NCBI GenBank assembly: GCA_046290215.1
Contig: JBKAGC010000009.1
Span: 1 to 36,393, forward strand
From: JAHRVQ01 sp046290215
Lineage (GTDB): Bacteria; Pseudomonadota; Gammaproteobacteria; Pseudomonadales; Azotimanducaceae
Direction of reading: 5' to 3'
Length of the DNA stretch: 36,393 nt
Positions within the stretch are counted from its first letter, which is position 1; every line of letters starts with the position of its first letter. The position numbers were made by a program, and so were the translations under genes. The notes below the pieces were generated by a model. The model worked only from the letters and a program-made list of their open reading frames with translations. It was not told where the DNA came from and did not search any database. This document shows positions 1 through 7,708 of this stretch, piece after piece.

Positions 1-185
1 CAGGTAACCCTGCTAAGGTCATCAAACCGTTGGACCCGGATCGAACGCTAGTAAAAAGAGAATCCTTGTTCGCTGATCCGGCCGCGCTACAAAAGAAGCT
101 TGATGACATTGATGCTTACGTACTAACGCCGAACACACTACTCGGTTGGCTCAGGACCCGGCTATTTCCACGTCGGGGTGACTAG
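1..185 (+). CDS. Hexapeptide-repeat acyltransferase, C-terminal fragment
   Basis: The window opens inside a gene; the first full codon is at position 3 and the frame ends with TAG at 183-185, leaving about 60 residues. The fragment begins GNPAKVIKPLDPD, the typical exit from the left-handed beta-helix of LbH acyltransferases (WbbJ/maltose O-acetyltransferase type), where GxPAKxI directly follows the last hexapeptide coil. After it comes a basic tail, LLGWLRTRLFPRRGD. The hexapeptide coils and the catalytic His lie outside the window, so substrate cannot be judged. It converges on queF with only six bases between the two stop codons. The family call rests on one motif, so confidence is moderate. 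Confidence 0.55.
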   Translation, partial: GNPAKVIKPLDPDRTLVKRESLFADPAALQKKLDDIDAYVLTPNTLLGWLRTRLFPRRGD

Positions 186-191
186 AGTCAG

Positions 192-1022
192 TTATTGGCG
201 CCAAACCCGAATCTCAGTTGGGATCTCAGCATCCAATGAACGATAGGGATTAATATCTACCCCACCACGGCGAGTAAACTTCGCCTGCACAGTGAGTCGA
301 TCTGGCGCACAGCGATTCATAATATCAACAAAGATGCGCTCCACGACCTGCTCGGCGAACTCACCATGCTCACGATAAGACAACAGATATTTCAGTAACC
401 CCTCGTGGGAGATACTGCGACCATTGTATTGCACCACGATGCTGGCAAAGTCCGGCTGGCCGGTCATTGGGCACAATGACTTAAACAAATGGGTGAAGAG
501 GGTCTCACGCACGGTGGTGTCACTTTCTACGCGCAGAAACTCAGGGTTCCAGTAATACTCACTCATCTCAATATCAAGATGATCGAGGCTTTGTCCCACC
601 AATTGTGATAGACCCTCTTGTTGAACCTGTTCCGGCATCATTAAGGTCACGTTCACGGGCGCTCTGGCGGCGATGGTCAAGTCCGATTCCAAGGTCGAGA
701 TGACCTCGCTGCGATGGGCAAAGCGAGTACCACTATAGGACCCAAGGTACAGCTTGAGTGACTTACTCTCGATAATGCCCTGGGATTTCGCTGGCACCAT
801 AAACTGGGCCAGGGCTATTTCCGGTTTACCGCGGTTGTTCAGCCAGGTGAACTCATAAGCATTCCACACATCCATGCCACGAAACGGCAAAGTTTCTTCC
901 GTGATGCCTAAACTTGCGCGTTGTTTTGCTCTGGGCACAGCATCAAGTAGTGACGGCGTATAGGTCGTCACATACTCGGTCTTGTTCGGACCGTAACCGC
1001 GCAGGACTGTTTCGTCTGCCAT
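192..1022 (-). CDS. queF: NADPH-dependent 7-cyano-7-deazaguanine reductase QueF (long form)
   Basis: QueF reduces the nitrile of preQ0 to the amine preQ1 using two NADPH, the last step making the free base that is inserted into tRNA during queuosine synthesis; it is cytosolic. The 276 residues match the long, two-domain form of E. coli (282 aa). The substrate-binding motif ESKSLKLYLGSYSGTRF is at about residues 85-101, and the active-site segment SLCPMTGQPDF at 182-192 carries the nucleophile Cys184 and acid Asp191, aligning with E. coli Cys190 and Asp197. The ATG at 1022 has only a weak ribosome binding site. The gene is divergent from the TonB receptor that follows. The family call is very secure. 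Confidence 0.97.
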   Translation of the reverse strand: MADETVLRGYGPNKTEYVTTYTPSLLDAVPRAKQRASLGITEETLPFRGMDVWNAYEFTWLNNRGKPEIALAQFMVPAKSQGIIESKSLKLYLGSYSGTRFAHRSEVISTLESDLTIAARAPVNVTLMMPEQVQQEGLSQLVGQSLDHLDIEMSEYYWNPEFLRVESDTTVRETLFTHLFKSLCPMTGQPDFASIVVQYNGRSISHEGLLKYLLSYREHGEFAEQVVERIFVDIMNRCAPDRLTVQAKFTRRGGVDINPYRSLDAEIPTEIRVWRQ

Positions 1023-1196
1023 GAATGAAGCCGTGTCTTGAGGTGTTAGTGGAGGTACTTTTGCGCTCAGTTCACTGGAACATCAACCATTTGTCAACAT
1101 CCGCGCGTAACTCCTTGTTTTTGCTTGATCACCGGTAGATTTTTGGCGACGAAACAGCGATATCCACGCAGTTCATGTATCCTTGCGTCTTCACTT

Positions 1197-3224
1197 ATGA
1201 CCATGACCAACATGCGCAATTTCTTGATAGCAATCCTGGCCACAGGGGCAAGTTCGAACCTCCTGGCCAATCAACTGGAAGAAGTGGTTGTGACCGCTAG
1301 TCGCGGCGAACAGTCCATAAGCACGGTGCCCACCAATATCGGTGTGATTGACGACGTCAGCCAAATTGGCCCAACACATATTAATGAAACCATGCAGCGC
1401 ACGCCGGGCGTCTGGATTAGCCGCGGCAATGGTCAGGAGAACTTAACTGCAATTCGTAGCCCGGTGCTCACAGGTGCCGGTGGTTGCGGGGCTTTTTTAA
1501 CGGCGGAAGATGGCATACCGCTAAGAGCGAGCGGCTTTTGCAACGTCAATGAGCTGTTTGACGCCAACTCGGAACAAGCTGCACGTATTGAAGTGCTCAA
1601 AGGTCCAGGTAGTGTCTGGTACGGCTCCAACGCCATGCACGGTATGCTAAACATCATCACGCCAATGCCTGACGGCAAACAGCATGTGTCTCTTGAGGGC
1701 GGCCCGCACGACTATTATCGATCCCGCCTGCGCACGTCAGGCCAAAACTGGAACATCAATGCTAGTTTAACCAGTGACGGCGGCTATAAACACGACTCAG
1801 GTTTTGACCAGCAAAAGATCAATATGAAGCTACTTGGCGAAATAGCTGGCTTCAGCGCGGTAGCTGCCCTGAGCGCCACGAATCTGAATCAGGAAACCGC
1901 GGGCTTCGTCCAGGGTAACGAGGTTTATGAAGATCGCGCCGCTGGCCGACAAAACCCCAATCCAGAAGCTTATCGCGACAGCCAGGCACTACGCGCCTAT
2001 CTGAAATTGAATCGCAGTTTAGATTCTGGCGCTGAGTTGACCATCACGCCCTACTTGCGCGCCACGGATATGGCGTTTATTCAGCACTTCTTACCAGGTC
2101 AGGCAATTGAAGAAAACGCTCACCAGAGCATTGGCCTGCAGTCTGCCTGGGAGAAGGACAACTTAACCATCGGTCTAGATCTTGAGGCTACCCGCGGCGA
2201 GTTAGAGGAATTCCAGCCCAATGCCACCACCGGCAGCCCGTTTCTGGTAGGCACCATTCCGCAAGGTCAACATTACGACTATGACGTGGACGCCAGCACC
2301 ATTGCACTTTTCGCCCACTATCGTCAGCCGCTTAGCGAGCGGACTGAACTACAGTTTGGCGCGCGTGCTGAACGGGTTCGTTATGACTACGACAACAACA
2401 TGCTTACCGGCAACACGCGCGACGATGGCACACCTTGCGGATTTGGCGGCTGCCGATTCTCTCGCCCCGCAGACCGTGATGACAGTTTTACTAATGTGTC
2501 GCCAAAACTCAGCTTATTACATAGCTTTAATTCCGATCACCAGGGCTATGTACGAATTGCCCGGGGCTACCGCGCACCACAAGCCACTGAACTGTATCGT
2601 TTGCAGGGTGGCCAGTCCGTTTCCAATATTGATTCAGAGGAATTAGACAGCATTGAGCTAGGCCTTCGCGGTGATGCTGGCGCCCTGGGTTATAACCTTG
2701 CCCTGTACGCCATGAACAAAGATAACTTTATTTTCCGCGACTCCAGTCGTACCACTGTGGACAATGGCGAAACCTCACACCGCGGCCTCGAGGCCCAGTT
2801 GTTCTATCAGTTCAACGCAGATTGGCGCGGCGATCTTGTCTTTAACTACGGCCGCCACCAGTATGAAAACAATCCGGACCTGGCTGCTACTCCCATCAGT
2901 GGTAACGATATTGATACGGCGCCACGTACTTCCGGCTCGGCACGTTTGCTGTGGCAGCCACAAAGCAAACTGAATGCAGAATTCGAGTGGGTTTATCTTG
3001 GCAGCTACTACACAGACCCGCAGAACACCGCGAAGTATGACGGGCACAGCCTATTCAACTTACGCATGTCCTACCAATACAACCCGGACACCAAACTATT
3101 TGCCAGGCTAATGAATCTGGCTGATGAAGAATATGCCGAGCGTGCTGACTTCGCGTTTGGCAACGACAGGTATTTTGTGGGCGAGCCCGCCTCTGTGTAC
3201 GTGGGCTTTACCACCAACTTTTAA
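1197..3224 (+). CDS. TonB-dependent outer membrane receptor
   Basis: This is an outer-membrane beta-barrel receptor that imports a scarce ligand using TonB/ExbBD energy. The open frame reaches back to a TTG at 1125, but the signal peptide (RNFLIAILATGASSNLLAN) begins only after the ATG cluster at 1197, 1203 and 1212, so the start was placed at 1197; no strong ribosome binding site separates these. A TonB box (EEVVVTASR, about residues 28-36) precedes the plug domain (TPGVWISRGNG; IEVLKGPGSVWYGSNAMHGMLNIITP), and the barrel ends in a terminal Phe (YVGFTTNF), as outer membrane proteins do. At about 675 residues it has normal receptor length. Paired cysteines in the plug (GGCGAF, GFCNVN) may form a disulfide. 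The ligand is unknown. The next gene, frmA, starts 45 bases downstream and may be co-transcribed. Confidence 0.9.
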   Translation: MTMTNMRNFLIAILATGASSNLLANQLEEVVVTASRGEQSISTVPTNIGVIDDVSQIGPTHINETMQRTPGVWISRGNGQENLTAIRSPVLTGAGGCGAFLTAEDGIPLRASGFCNVNELFDANSEQAARIEVLKGPGSVWYGSNAMHGMLNIITPMPDGKQHVSLEGGPHDYYRSRLRTSGQNWNINASLTSDGGYKHDSGFDQQKINMKLLGEIAGFSAVAALSATNLNQETAGFVQGNEVYEDRAAGRQNPNPEAYRDSQALRAYLKLNRSLDSGAELTITPYLRATDMAFIQHFLPGQAIEENAHQSIGLQSAWEKDNLTIGLDLEATRGELEEFQPNATTGSPFLVGTIPQGQHYDYDVDASTIALFAHYRQPLSERTELQFGARAERVRYDYDNNMLTGNTRDDGTPCGFGGCRFSRPADRDDSFTNVSPKLSLLHSFNSDHQGYVRIARGYRAPQATELYRLQGGQSVSNIDSEELDSIELGLRGDAGALGYNLALYAMNKDNFIFRDSSRTTVDNGETSHRGLEAQLFYQFNADWRGDLVFNYGRHQYENNPDLAATPISGNDIDTAPRTSGSARLLWQPQSKLNAEFEWVYLGSYYTDPQNTAKYDGHSLFNLRMSYQYNPDTKLFARLMNLADEEYAERADFAFGNDRYFVGEPASVYVGFTTNF

Positions 3225-3269
3225 CGAGCAGACTTAAGCTCCCCCAAGCAACGATTAAGGAACAACTAC

Positions 3270-4379
3270 ATGAAATCAAGAGCAGCCGTCGCCTGGGAAG
3301 CAGGCAAACCACTGGTGATTGAAGAAATTGATGTGGCCGGCCCGAAAGCGGGTGAGGTGCTCATCCGAATGGTGGCCACCGGAGTTTGTCATACCGACGC
3401 CTTCACCCTTTCTGGAGATGATCCCGAGGGCGTATTCCCAGCCGTGCTTGGCCATGAAGGCGGCGCAATTGTTGAAGAAGTTGGCCCGGGTGTAACCAGC
3501 GTTAAACCAGGTGACCATGTCATTCCGCTGTACACCGCCGAATGCCGGGAGTGTAAATTTTGTAAATCCGGCAAGACCAATCTATGTTCGTCGGTGCGGG
3601 CGACCCAGGGTAAAGGTTTGATGCCTGACGGCACTACTCGCTTTTCTCTTGGCGGCAAGGAAATCTTTCACTACATGGGCACTTCAACCTTTAGTGAGTA
3701 TTCTGTTGTGGCGGAAGTCTCACTAGCGAAAATCAGCGATGCCGCACCACTGGATAAAGTGTGTTTGTTAGGCTGCGGCGTCACCACTGGTATTGGTGCT
3801 GTGACCAATACCGCTAAGGTTGAGCCGGGTTCTAGCGTCGCTGTATTCGGGCTCGGCGGTATTGGCTTGAGTGTTGTCCAGGGCGCTGTGCTCGCCAAGG
3901 CCGGCCGCATAATCGTCATCGACGTTAATCCCGACAAATTTGAAATGGCGCGACAACTGGGTGCTACTGACTGCATCAACCCCAAAGACTATTCCGATCC
4001 GATTCAGGACGTCATTGTAGATCTCACCGATGGCGGCGTGGATTATTCGTTCGAATGTGTGGGTAACGTTAATCTGATGCGCGCTGCGCTTGAGTGTTGC
4101 CACAAGGGCTGGGGTGAATCGATTATTATAGGGGTGGCCGGCGCTGGCCAAGAAATCTCTACTCGCCCCTTCCAACTGGTGACCGGTCGCGTCTGGCGCG
4201 GTACCGCTTTTGGCGGCGTCAAAGGTCGCACTGAGCTGCCAGGTATGGTTGAGCAGTATATGCAGGGGCAAATCAAACTAGATGAGTTTGTGACCTATCA
4301 AATGGGCCTCGAGGATATTAATAAGGCCTTCGACTACATGCACGAAGGCAAGAGCATTCGCAGCGTTATTGTCTTCTAG
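3270..4379 (+). CDS. frmA: S-(hydroxymethyl)glutathione dehydrogenase / class III alcohol dehydrogenase
   Basis: The enzyme oxidises S-hydroxymethylglutathione, formed from formaldehyde and glutathione, to S-formylglutathione with NAD+; the class also reduces S-nitrosoglutathione. It is a 369-residue zinc MDR protein of the usual length. Catalytic zinc ligands Cys40 (GVCHTD), His62-Glu63 (GHEG) and Cys169 are present, as are structural zinc ligands Cys92, 95, 98 and 106. The Rossmann motif GLGGIG lies at 194-199, with Asp218 at the end of the second strand giving NAD preference. An AAGGA ribosome binding site sits in front of the ATG. S-formylglutathione hydrolase, the common partner, is not downstream, so the second detoxification step must be encoded elsewhere. 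Confidence 0.95.
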   Translation: MKSRAAVAWEAGKPLVIEEIDVAGPKAGEVLIRMVATGVCHTDAFTLSGDDPEGVFPAVLGHEGGAIVEEVGPGVTSVKPGDHVIPLYTAECRECKFCKSGKTNLCSSVRATQGKGLMPDGTTRFSLGGKEIFHYMGTSTFSEYSVVAEVSLAKISDAAPLDKVCLLGCGVTTGIGAVTNTAKVEPGSSVAVFGLGGIGLSVVQGAVLAKAGRIIVIDVNPDKFEMARQLGATDCINPKDYSDPIQDVIVDLTDGGVDYSFECVGNVNLMRAALECCHKGWGESIIIGVAGAGQEISTRPFQLVTGRVWRGTAFGGVKGRTELPGMVEQYMQGQIKLDEFVTYQMGLEDINKAFDYMHEGKSIRSVIVF

Positions 4380-4390
4380 ACTGTTCTTTA

Positions 4391-4417
4391 GCGAGCCGGC
4401 TTAATCCCCGGCTTCGC
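4391..4417. terminator. Inverted repeat after frmA, possible weak bidirectional terminator
   Basis: AGCCGG (4394-4399) pairs with CCGGCT (4408-4413) around an eight-base loop, and the outer GCG/CGC can extend the stem past one bulged base. It lies between the convergent ends of frmA and the minus-strand genes. Neither side has a real T-tract, so intrinsic termination would be inefficient. Confidence 0.3.
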
Positions 4418-4592
4418 CGTTATCACTTTGCTCAGTTGGCCGCTGGCGCCGATCTTGACCAAGACCCACGCGCTCCGTGGCACGGCGGTCCGATTGATTA
4501 ATGCGCCTATCGCGAGTTTGTGAGCGACGTTCACTAAAGCGAGAAGACTCTTCTTCATCACCCGTGTTTGTGGGAGGTTCATGTTCAGTCAT
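4401..4592 (-). CDS. Small Arg-rich hydrophilic protein (uncertain)
   Basis: This is a 63-codon frame with an ATG start and very polar content: an acidic start (MTEHEPPTNTGDEEESS) and then a basic stretch with a recurring (D/E)RR motif (ERRSQTRDRR, QSDRRATER, GQDRRQR). No signal peptide or membrane segment is seen and no function can be assigned. It lies 63 bases downstream of the coiled-coil membrane protein on the same strand and ends inside the hairpin that follows frmA. The ribosome binding site is weak. Its regular RR spacing is unlike a random shadow frame, but another frame overlaps it, so it could be noncoding. Confidence 0.35.
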   Translation of the reverse strand: MTEHEPPTNTGDEEESSRFSERRSQTRDRRINQSDRRATERVGLGQDRRQRPTEQSDNGEAGD

Positions 4593-4655
4593 ATGCCTAA
4601 GCTAGGCGATGCGTCTGCATGAGTCAATGCACGGCTTCACAAATGCTGGCATCCC

Positions 4656-5432
4656 TCAGTTGATTTGGCGCATATCAAAATCATCTTCAGGATCATCTTT
4701 GTCAGGACTGACGCTGTCGGCAATTTCTTTGTTGATGCGCTGGGTGGTTTCAGCAATCGCCTTTTGATCCGCTTTGAGGGCAACAATCGCTTTGGTGACA
4801 AATTCCTGCTGCTCCGCGAGCAGGGCTTTGTTTTTGCACTTGCGAATTTCACCCAGGGCTAGTTGATAGTACCGCAGCGCAGTGGCTTTGCTGCCTTCCC
4901 CCTGGGAATGTGAAGCTTGAGACAACAAGCCATCTACCGTGGCAACAATATTAATCTCTTGCAGGGATTTAATGTGTTGCGACGCGACCGCTTTGGACAA
5001 AAATCCCGCGCGGTGCTGTTGCAAGATAAACTCCTTCAACAAGCGCATGGCTCGCCGCACATCTTTGAGCCGCTCGTTTAATGTGCCGCCAGAAGATTTA
5101 GAGGCGATGGACTCTCCTTTCGCGACCTTTTGCTGTAGCCCCTTCGCATACTCAAGCTGGCCAAGCAGTGCAGAACTTTCGCCCTGAAGCTCAATCACCT
5201 TTTCCATATGCAACACCATGCTGCGTGTCAGCAGCACAGGCAGGTCACCCTTAAATGCTTTTGGGGGAGATACTTCGAGTATGAACTGTAAATTGCGAAA
5301 GCGATCTTTATGCAGGCCAGATAAACGCAGTCGCTCTATCTTGGCCATTTCTAGCCTGTGGGCACCCCAGGCAATGAGCACCAAAACGAACAATCCAGCG
5401 CCTACCAGAGCACTTAACCACACCGTCGACAT
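4656..5432 (-). CDS. Membrane-anchored coiled-coil protein, function unknown
   Basis: The 258-residue protein was not recognised. One hydrophobic segment at about residues 5-23 (WLSALVGAGLFVLVLIAWG) acts as an uncleaved anchor. The rest is soluble, almost entirely helical and rich in Glu, Lys, Leu and Gln, with heptad-like stretches at about 70-150 (MEKVIELQGESSALLGQLE) and 190-245, and a very acidic tail (DKDDPEDDFDMRQ). An adaptor or scaffold role on the cytoplasmic side would fit, but this is only inference from composition. It stands alone: 99 bases separate it from the hydrolase upstream. Confidence 0.75.
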   Translation of the reverse strand: MSTVWLSALVGAGLFVLVLIAWGAHRLEMAKIERLRLSGLHKDRFRNLQFILEVSPPKAFKGDLPVLLTRSMVLHMEKVIELQGESSALLGQLEYAKGLQQKVAKGESIASKSSGGTLNERLKDVRRAMRLLKEFILQQHRAGFLSKAVASQHIKSLQEINIVATVDGLLSQASHSQGEGSKATALRYYQLALGEIRKCKNKALLAEQQEFVTKAIVALKADQKAIAETTQRINKEIADSVSPDKDDPEDDFDMRQIN

Positions 5433-5531
5433 GTTTCTCTATTTCCTCGGAAGTATTCCGAATCAATGCATTATCTAATTAGTGTAGACAAGATTTTGAT
5501 TTGCACAGGAAACATCCAACAGACACTCTGC

Positions 5532-6308
5532 CTAGCGTAGCCCGTCAAGCACGTGCGCCAGGGTCTGGGCATTAAAGCCCATGCCAAGGTGGCTGACGTT
5601 GACCTGCTTATACTCTGTCTGGGTATCCCCGGGAATCATGCTGGCGGATTCATCCACTACGCCATCTGTGGCGCTGACAATGGCACTGGCCTTACATTGC
5701 AGGGGCACCTCATTGCGCTTTAACACTTGTTGCTCAATCCAATCGAGGTTTAAACCGCGGCGCGCCAATAAAGGTGCGGCAGCCGTGTATTTAGGACCAC
5801 CCAACAAAGGCGAGCCCATGGTCACAACCCGATCAACCACTTCTGGCAAATCCCGCGCCACTTCCCGGGCAATGGTGCCGCCCAAACTCCACCCCACCAG
5901 GGCAACCGGTTCACCTGTCTCAGCATGAAAATCACGAATACGCTGGACCATTAAGTCGCATAGATGCAAAACCCCTGCTTCACCGTTATAGGGTGACGGC
6001 ACTTCAAAATCTCCTGACAACTCGGCGGGATCATGGGGCCGATCCAGCCCCGCCCGATTGACGCCCAGTCCCCAGCCAAAGGTTTGAAAACCGTGCTTTT
6101 GCAAATAGAAACGCAGCGGATACATGGATTGATCCCCAGCACCAAAACCCGGTAGCACACAAACGTAGCGGTTTTGGCCAACATCTTCTGTGCGCGTAAA
6201 GTTCAAACCGGTCAGCCACAACGGCATTGTCATCAAATCAAAAGCGGCCCGGTATTCAAGCCAACCGTTGCTCGCTGGTGGCCGCTTTAACACGTGTGGT
6301 TCAGTCAT
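5532..6308 (-). CDS. Alpha/beta-fold hydrolase
   Basis: This serine hydrolase has 258 residues. The nucleophile elbow GWSLGG is at 139-144 with Ser141; likely partners are Asp215 or Asp219 (SATDGVVDES) and His240 (NVSHLGMGFN). The oxyanion strand is CVLPGFGAGD near residue 50. No signal peptide is present, so it is probably cytoplasmic. The substrate is unknown; lipid or ester hydrolysis are possibilities. The ATG overlaps the last eight bases of the marR-type gene, so the two are translationally coupled, and the regulator likely controls the hydrolase. The fold is clear while the specific reaction is not. Confidence 0.85.
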   Translation of the reverse strand: MTEPHVLKRPPASNGWLEYRAAFDLMTMPLWLTGLNFTRTEDVGQNRYVCVLPGFGAGDQSMYPLRFYLQKHGFQTFGWGLGVNRAGLDRPHDPAELSGDFEVPSPYNGEAGVLHLCDLMVQRIRDFHAETGEPVALVGWSLGGTIAREVARDLPEVVDRVVTMGSPLLGGPKYTAAAPLLARRGLNLDWIEQQVLKRNEVPLQCKASAIVSATDGVVDESASMIPGDTQTEYKQVNVSHLGMGFNAQTLAHVLDGLR

Positions 6309-6786
6309 ATTGTTGCTCCTGTGCCTGATCGGCCATGAGTTGCTCGAGGGATTGGCTAAAGTGCTCTGATTGCAAATGACCGCGCATGCGCTGCATTAAA
6401 CTTCCTACCAGAGCGACTTCTTCGCCGCTAAATGGCGCTAATTGCACCTCGACAAATTGCCGCGCGGCAGCTTTAGCTTGCTTCAGCAAAGCAGTGCCTT
6501 GTGGGGTTAGATGAAAGTGAATGGAACGCTTGTCTTGAGCGTTTTTAGTCTGGGCAATGAGACCTCGCTCTAGCAACCTTCGAGTCACGCTGGTGATATT
6601 GGCTTTCGTCACCAGCAATCCCTCGGCCACCCGTTTCGGGGTTGCCTCCTTGTCTAAAGACTCAATGACCAACATGACATCAAACTGGGACGAGGTCAGA
6701 TCAAAGCGACTCATCATCCCCGAATATTTTTGATTACACGTCTGGTAAGCCTCCACCACATAGCGCCAGGCAAGCTGTCGATTCAC
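6301..6786 (-). CDS. MarR-family transcriptional regulator
   Basis: This 161-residue winged-helix protein has the MarR layout: N-terminal dimer helices, a DNA-binding core at about 27-95 (DLTSSQFDVMLVIE; KRVAEGLLVTKANITSVTRRLLERGLI), the wing (NAQDKRSIHFHLTPQG, with the conserved DKR) and C-terminal dimer helices. Members usually repress their own operon and are released by small phenolic or oxidising ligands. The start is GTG at 6786, preceded by AAGGG at good spacing. It is the first gene of a two-gene operon with the hydrolase. A perfect 18-base palindrome just upstream is the likely operator, giving autoregulation (inference). Confidence 0.92.
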   Translation of the reverse strand: MNRQLAWRYVVEAYQTCNQKYSGMMSRFDLTSSQFDVMLVIESLDKEATPKRVAEGLLVTKANITSVTRRLLERGLIAQTKNAQDKRSIHFHLTPQGTALLKQAKAAARQFVEVQLAPFSGEEVALVGSLMQRMRGHLQSEHFSQSLEQLMADQAQEQQYD

Positions 6787-6807
6787 TTAGAACCCTTGTA
6801 AAAATTT

Positions 6808-6825
6808 TAGTTAAATACTTAACTA
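6808..6825. promoter_or_regulatory. Palindromic operator of the marR-hydrolase operon
   Basis: TAGTTAA - ATAC - TTAACTA is a perfect inverted repeat with 7-base arms, the size typical of MarR dimer sites. It lies 22 bases upstream of the GTG start. On the minus strand it abuts a -10-like TAAAAT, so protein bound here would block RNA polymerase. The assignment to the neighbouring MarR protein is inference from position. Confidence 0.65.
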
Positions 6826-6982
6826 TCTTACGTTTGGATCACTGCTAAATGCAAAATTTCCTGGAAAATTTGGCGATAGATCTTGCACAGCAACAAACTC
6901 GAAAATTCAACAATTTAGACCCCTCAAGCGCTTGACGAACCGCCCTAACATCCATAGAATGCGCCGCTCTTAAACGTTGTAT

Positions 6983-7058
<76 letters not shown>

Positions 7059-7111
7059 TATTGCAGAATGATTCTGTTCTGATAATCTGGTCAGGATTAT
7101 TCAAAGTTTAA

Positions 7112-7187
7112 GCGGGTGTAGCTCAGTTGGTAGAGCGCGACCTTGCCAAGGTCGAGGTCACGAGTTCGAACCTCGTTACCCGCTCCA
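7112..7187 (+). tRNA. tRNA-Gly (anticodon GCC)
   Basis: The acceptor arm is GCGGGTG, pairing with the 3' TACCCGC; the anticodon stem is CGACC/GGTCG with loop TTGCCAA (anticodon GCC), and the T arm is CGAGG-type around TTCGAAC. CCA is encoded, for 76 nt in all. It lies 53 bases after tRNA-Glu. Its 3' end (7172-7188) is copied in the repeat array that follows. Confidence 0.98.
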
Positions 7188-7190
7188 ATC

Positions 7191-7226
7191 AAAAAAGCGA
7201 ATTCCGAAAGGGATTCGCTTTTTTTT
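7191..7226 (+). terminator. Terminator 1 of the tRNA array
   Basis: The stem 7197-7205 pairs with 7210-7218 around a GAAA tetraloop (7206-7209), with flanking A6/T8 runs extending it. It sits four bases after the tRNA-Gly CCA and is the primary stop of the tRNA transcript. Confidence 0.93.
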
Positions 7227-7273
7227 ATTCCCTCATTGGGTTCGAACTACGTTCGAATCGGGGCGCCGAACCG

Positions 7274-7290
7274 CTCGTTACCCGCTCCAA
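7274..7290 (+). repeat. Exact copy of tRNA-Gly 3' end
   Basis: Seventeen bases, CTCGTTACCCGCTCCAA, are identical to 7172-7188 at the acceptor end of tRNA-Gly, including the encoded CCA. No 5' half of a tRNA precedes it; it directly precedes terminator 2, just as the real tRNA precedes terminator 1. Confidence 0.93.
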
Positions 7291-7298
7291 ATAAAGAA

Positions 7299-7329
7299 GG
7301 CGAATTGCGAAAGTGATTCGCCTTTTTTT
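7299..7329 (+). terminator. Terminator 2 of the tRNA array
   Basis: The stem 7299-7308 pairs with 7313-7322, again around GAAA, followed by seven T. Compared with terminator 1 the loop-closing pairs differ on both arms (TGC/GTG for TCC/GGG), yet pairing is kept. Confidence 0.9.
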
Positions 7330-7463
7330 ATGCATCTCAATTGGTTCGAATCGGACCGGCGCACCGGGCGGACGCGCCCCCGGTACGTTCGAATCGGGGC
7401 GCCGAACCGGGCGAGCGCGCCCCCCGGCCGTAACCCGGTCGTGCGCGATCCCGGTCCAATAAG

Positions 7464-7497
7464 AAAAGCGAATTCCGAAAGGGATTCGCTTTTTTTT
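7464..7497 (+). terminator. Terminator 3 of the tRNA array
   Basis: The sequence is identical to terminator 1 (stem 7468-7476 with 7481-7489, loop GAAA, eight T). It follows the second tail copy ending CCAATAA. Confidence 0.9.
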
Positions 7498-7596
7498 ATT
7501 CCCTCATTGGGTTCGAAGGCGGACGCGCCCCCGGTACGTTCGAATCCGCGTGCGGCCCACTCGTTACCCGGTCGTGCGCGACCCCGGTCCAATAAG

Positions 7597-7630
7597 AAAA
7601 GCGAATTCCGAAAGGCATTCGCCTTTTTTT
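7597..7630 (+). terminator. Terminator 4 of the tRNA array
   Basis: The 5' arm is of the terminator 1 type and the 3' flank of the terminator 2 type (GCC then seven T), leaving one T-C mismatch in the stem (7607 with 7616). It looks like a recombinant of the two cassette types. The GAAA loop is kept. Confidence 0.85.
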
Positions 7631-7708
7631 ATGCATCTCATTGGGTTCGAATCGGACCGGCGCACCGGGCGGACGCGCCCGAAACGTCGGACCGCCCGAC
7701 CCAATAAA

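Noticed and set aside
1023..1196. Riboswitch (preQ1 for queF or cobalamin for the TonB receptor)
   Set aside because: No preQ1 aptamer or B12-box sequence was found on either strand; only a lone TTGACA (minus strand, 1092-1097) without a good -10 is present.
3768..4271. 167-codon frame antisense to frmA
   Set aside because: It lies wholly within a strongly conserved gene, with no ribosome binding site and no recognisable product.
7278..7707. Long Arg/Pro-rich frames on both strands inside the tRNA-tail array, recalling the protamine-like Tpr of tyrT
   Set aside because: They run through the terminators, T-tracts and GC-rich repeats, exist on both strands at once, and have no ribosome binding sites. 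Open frames of this kind are expected in GC-rich repeats.
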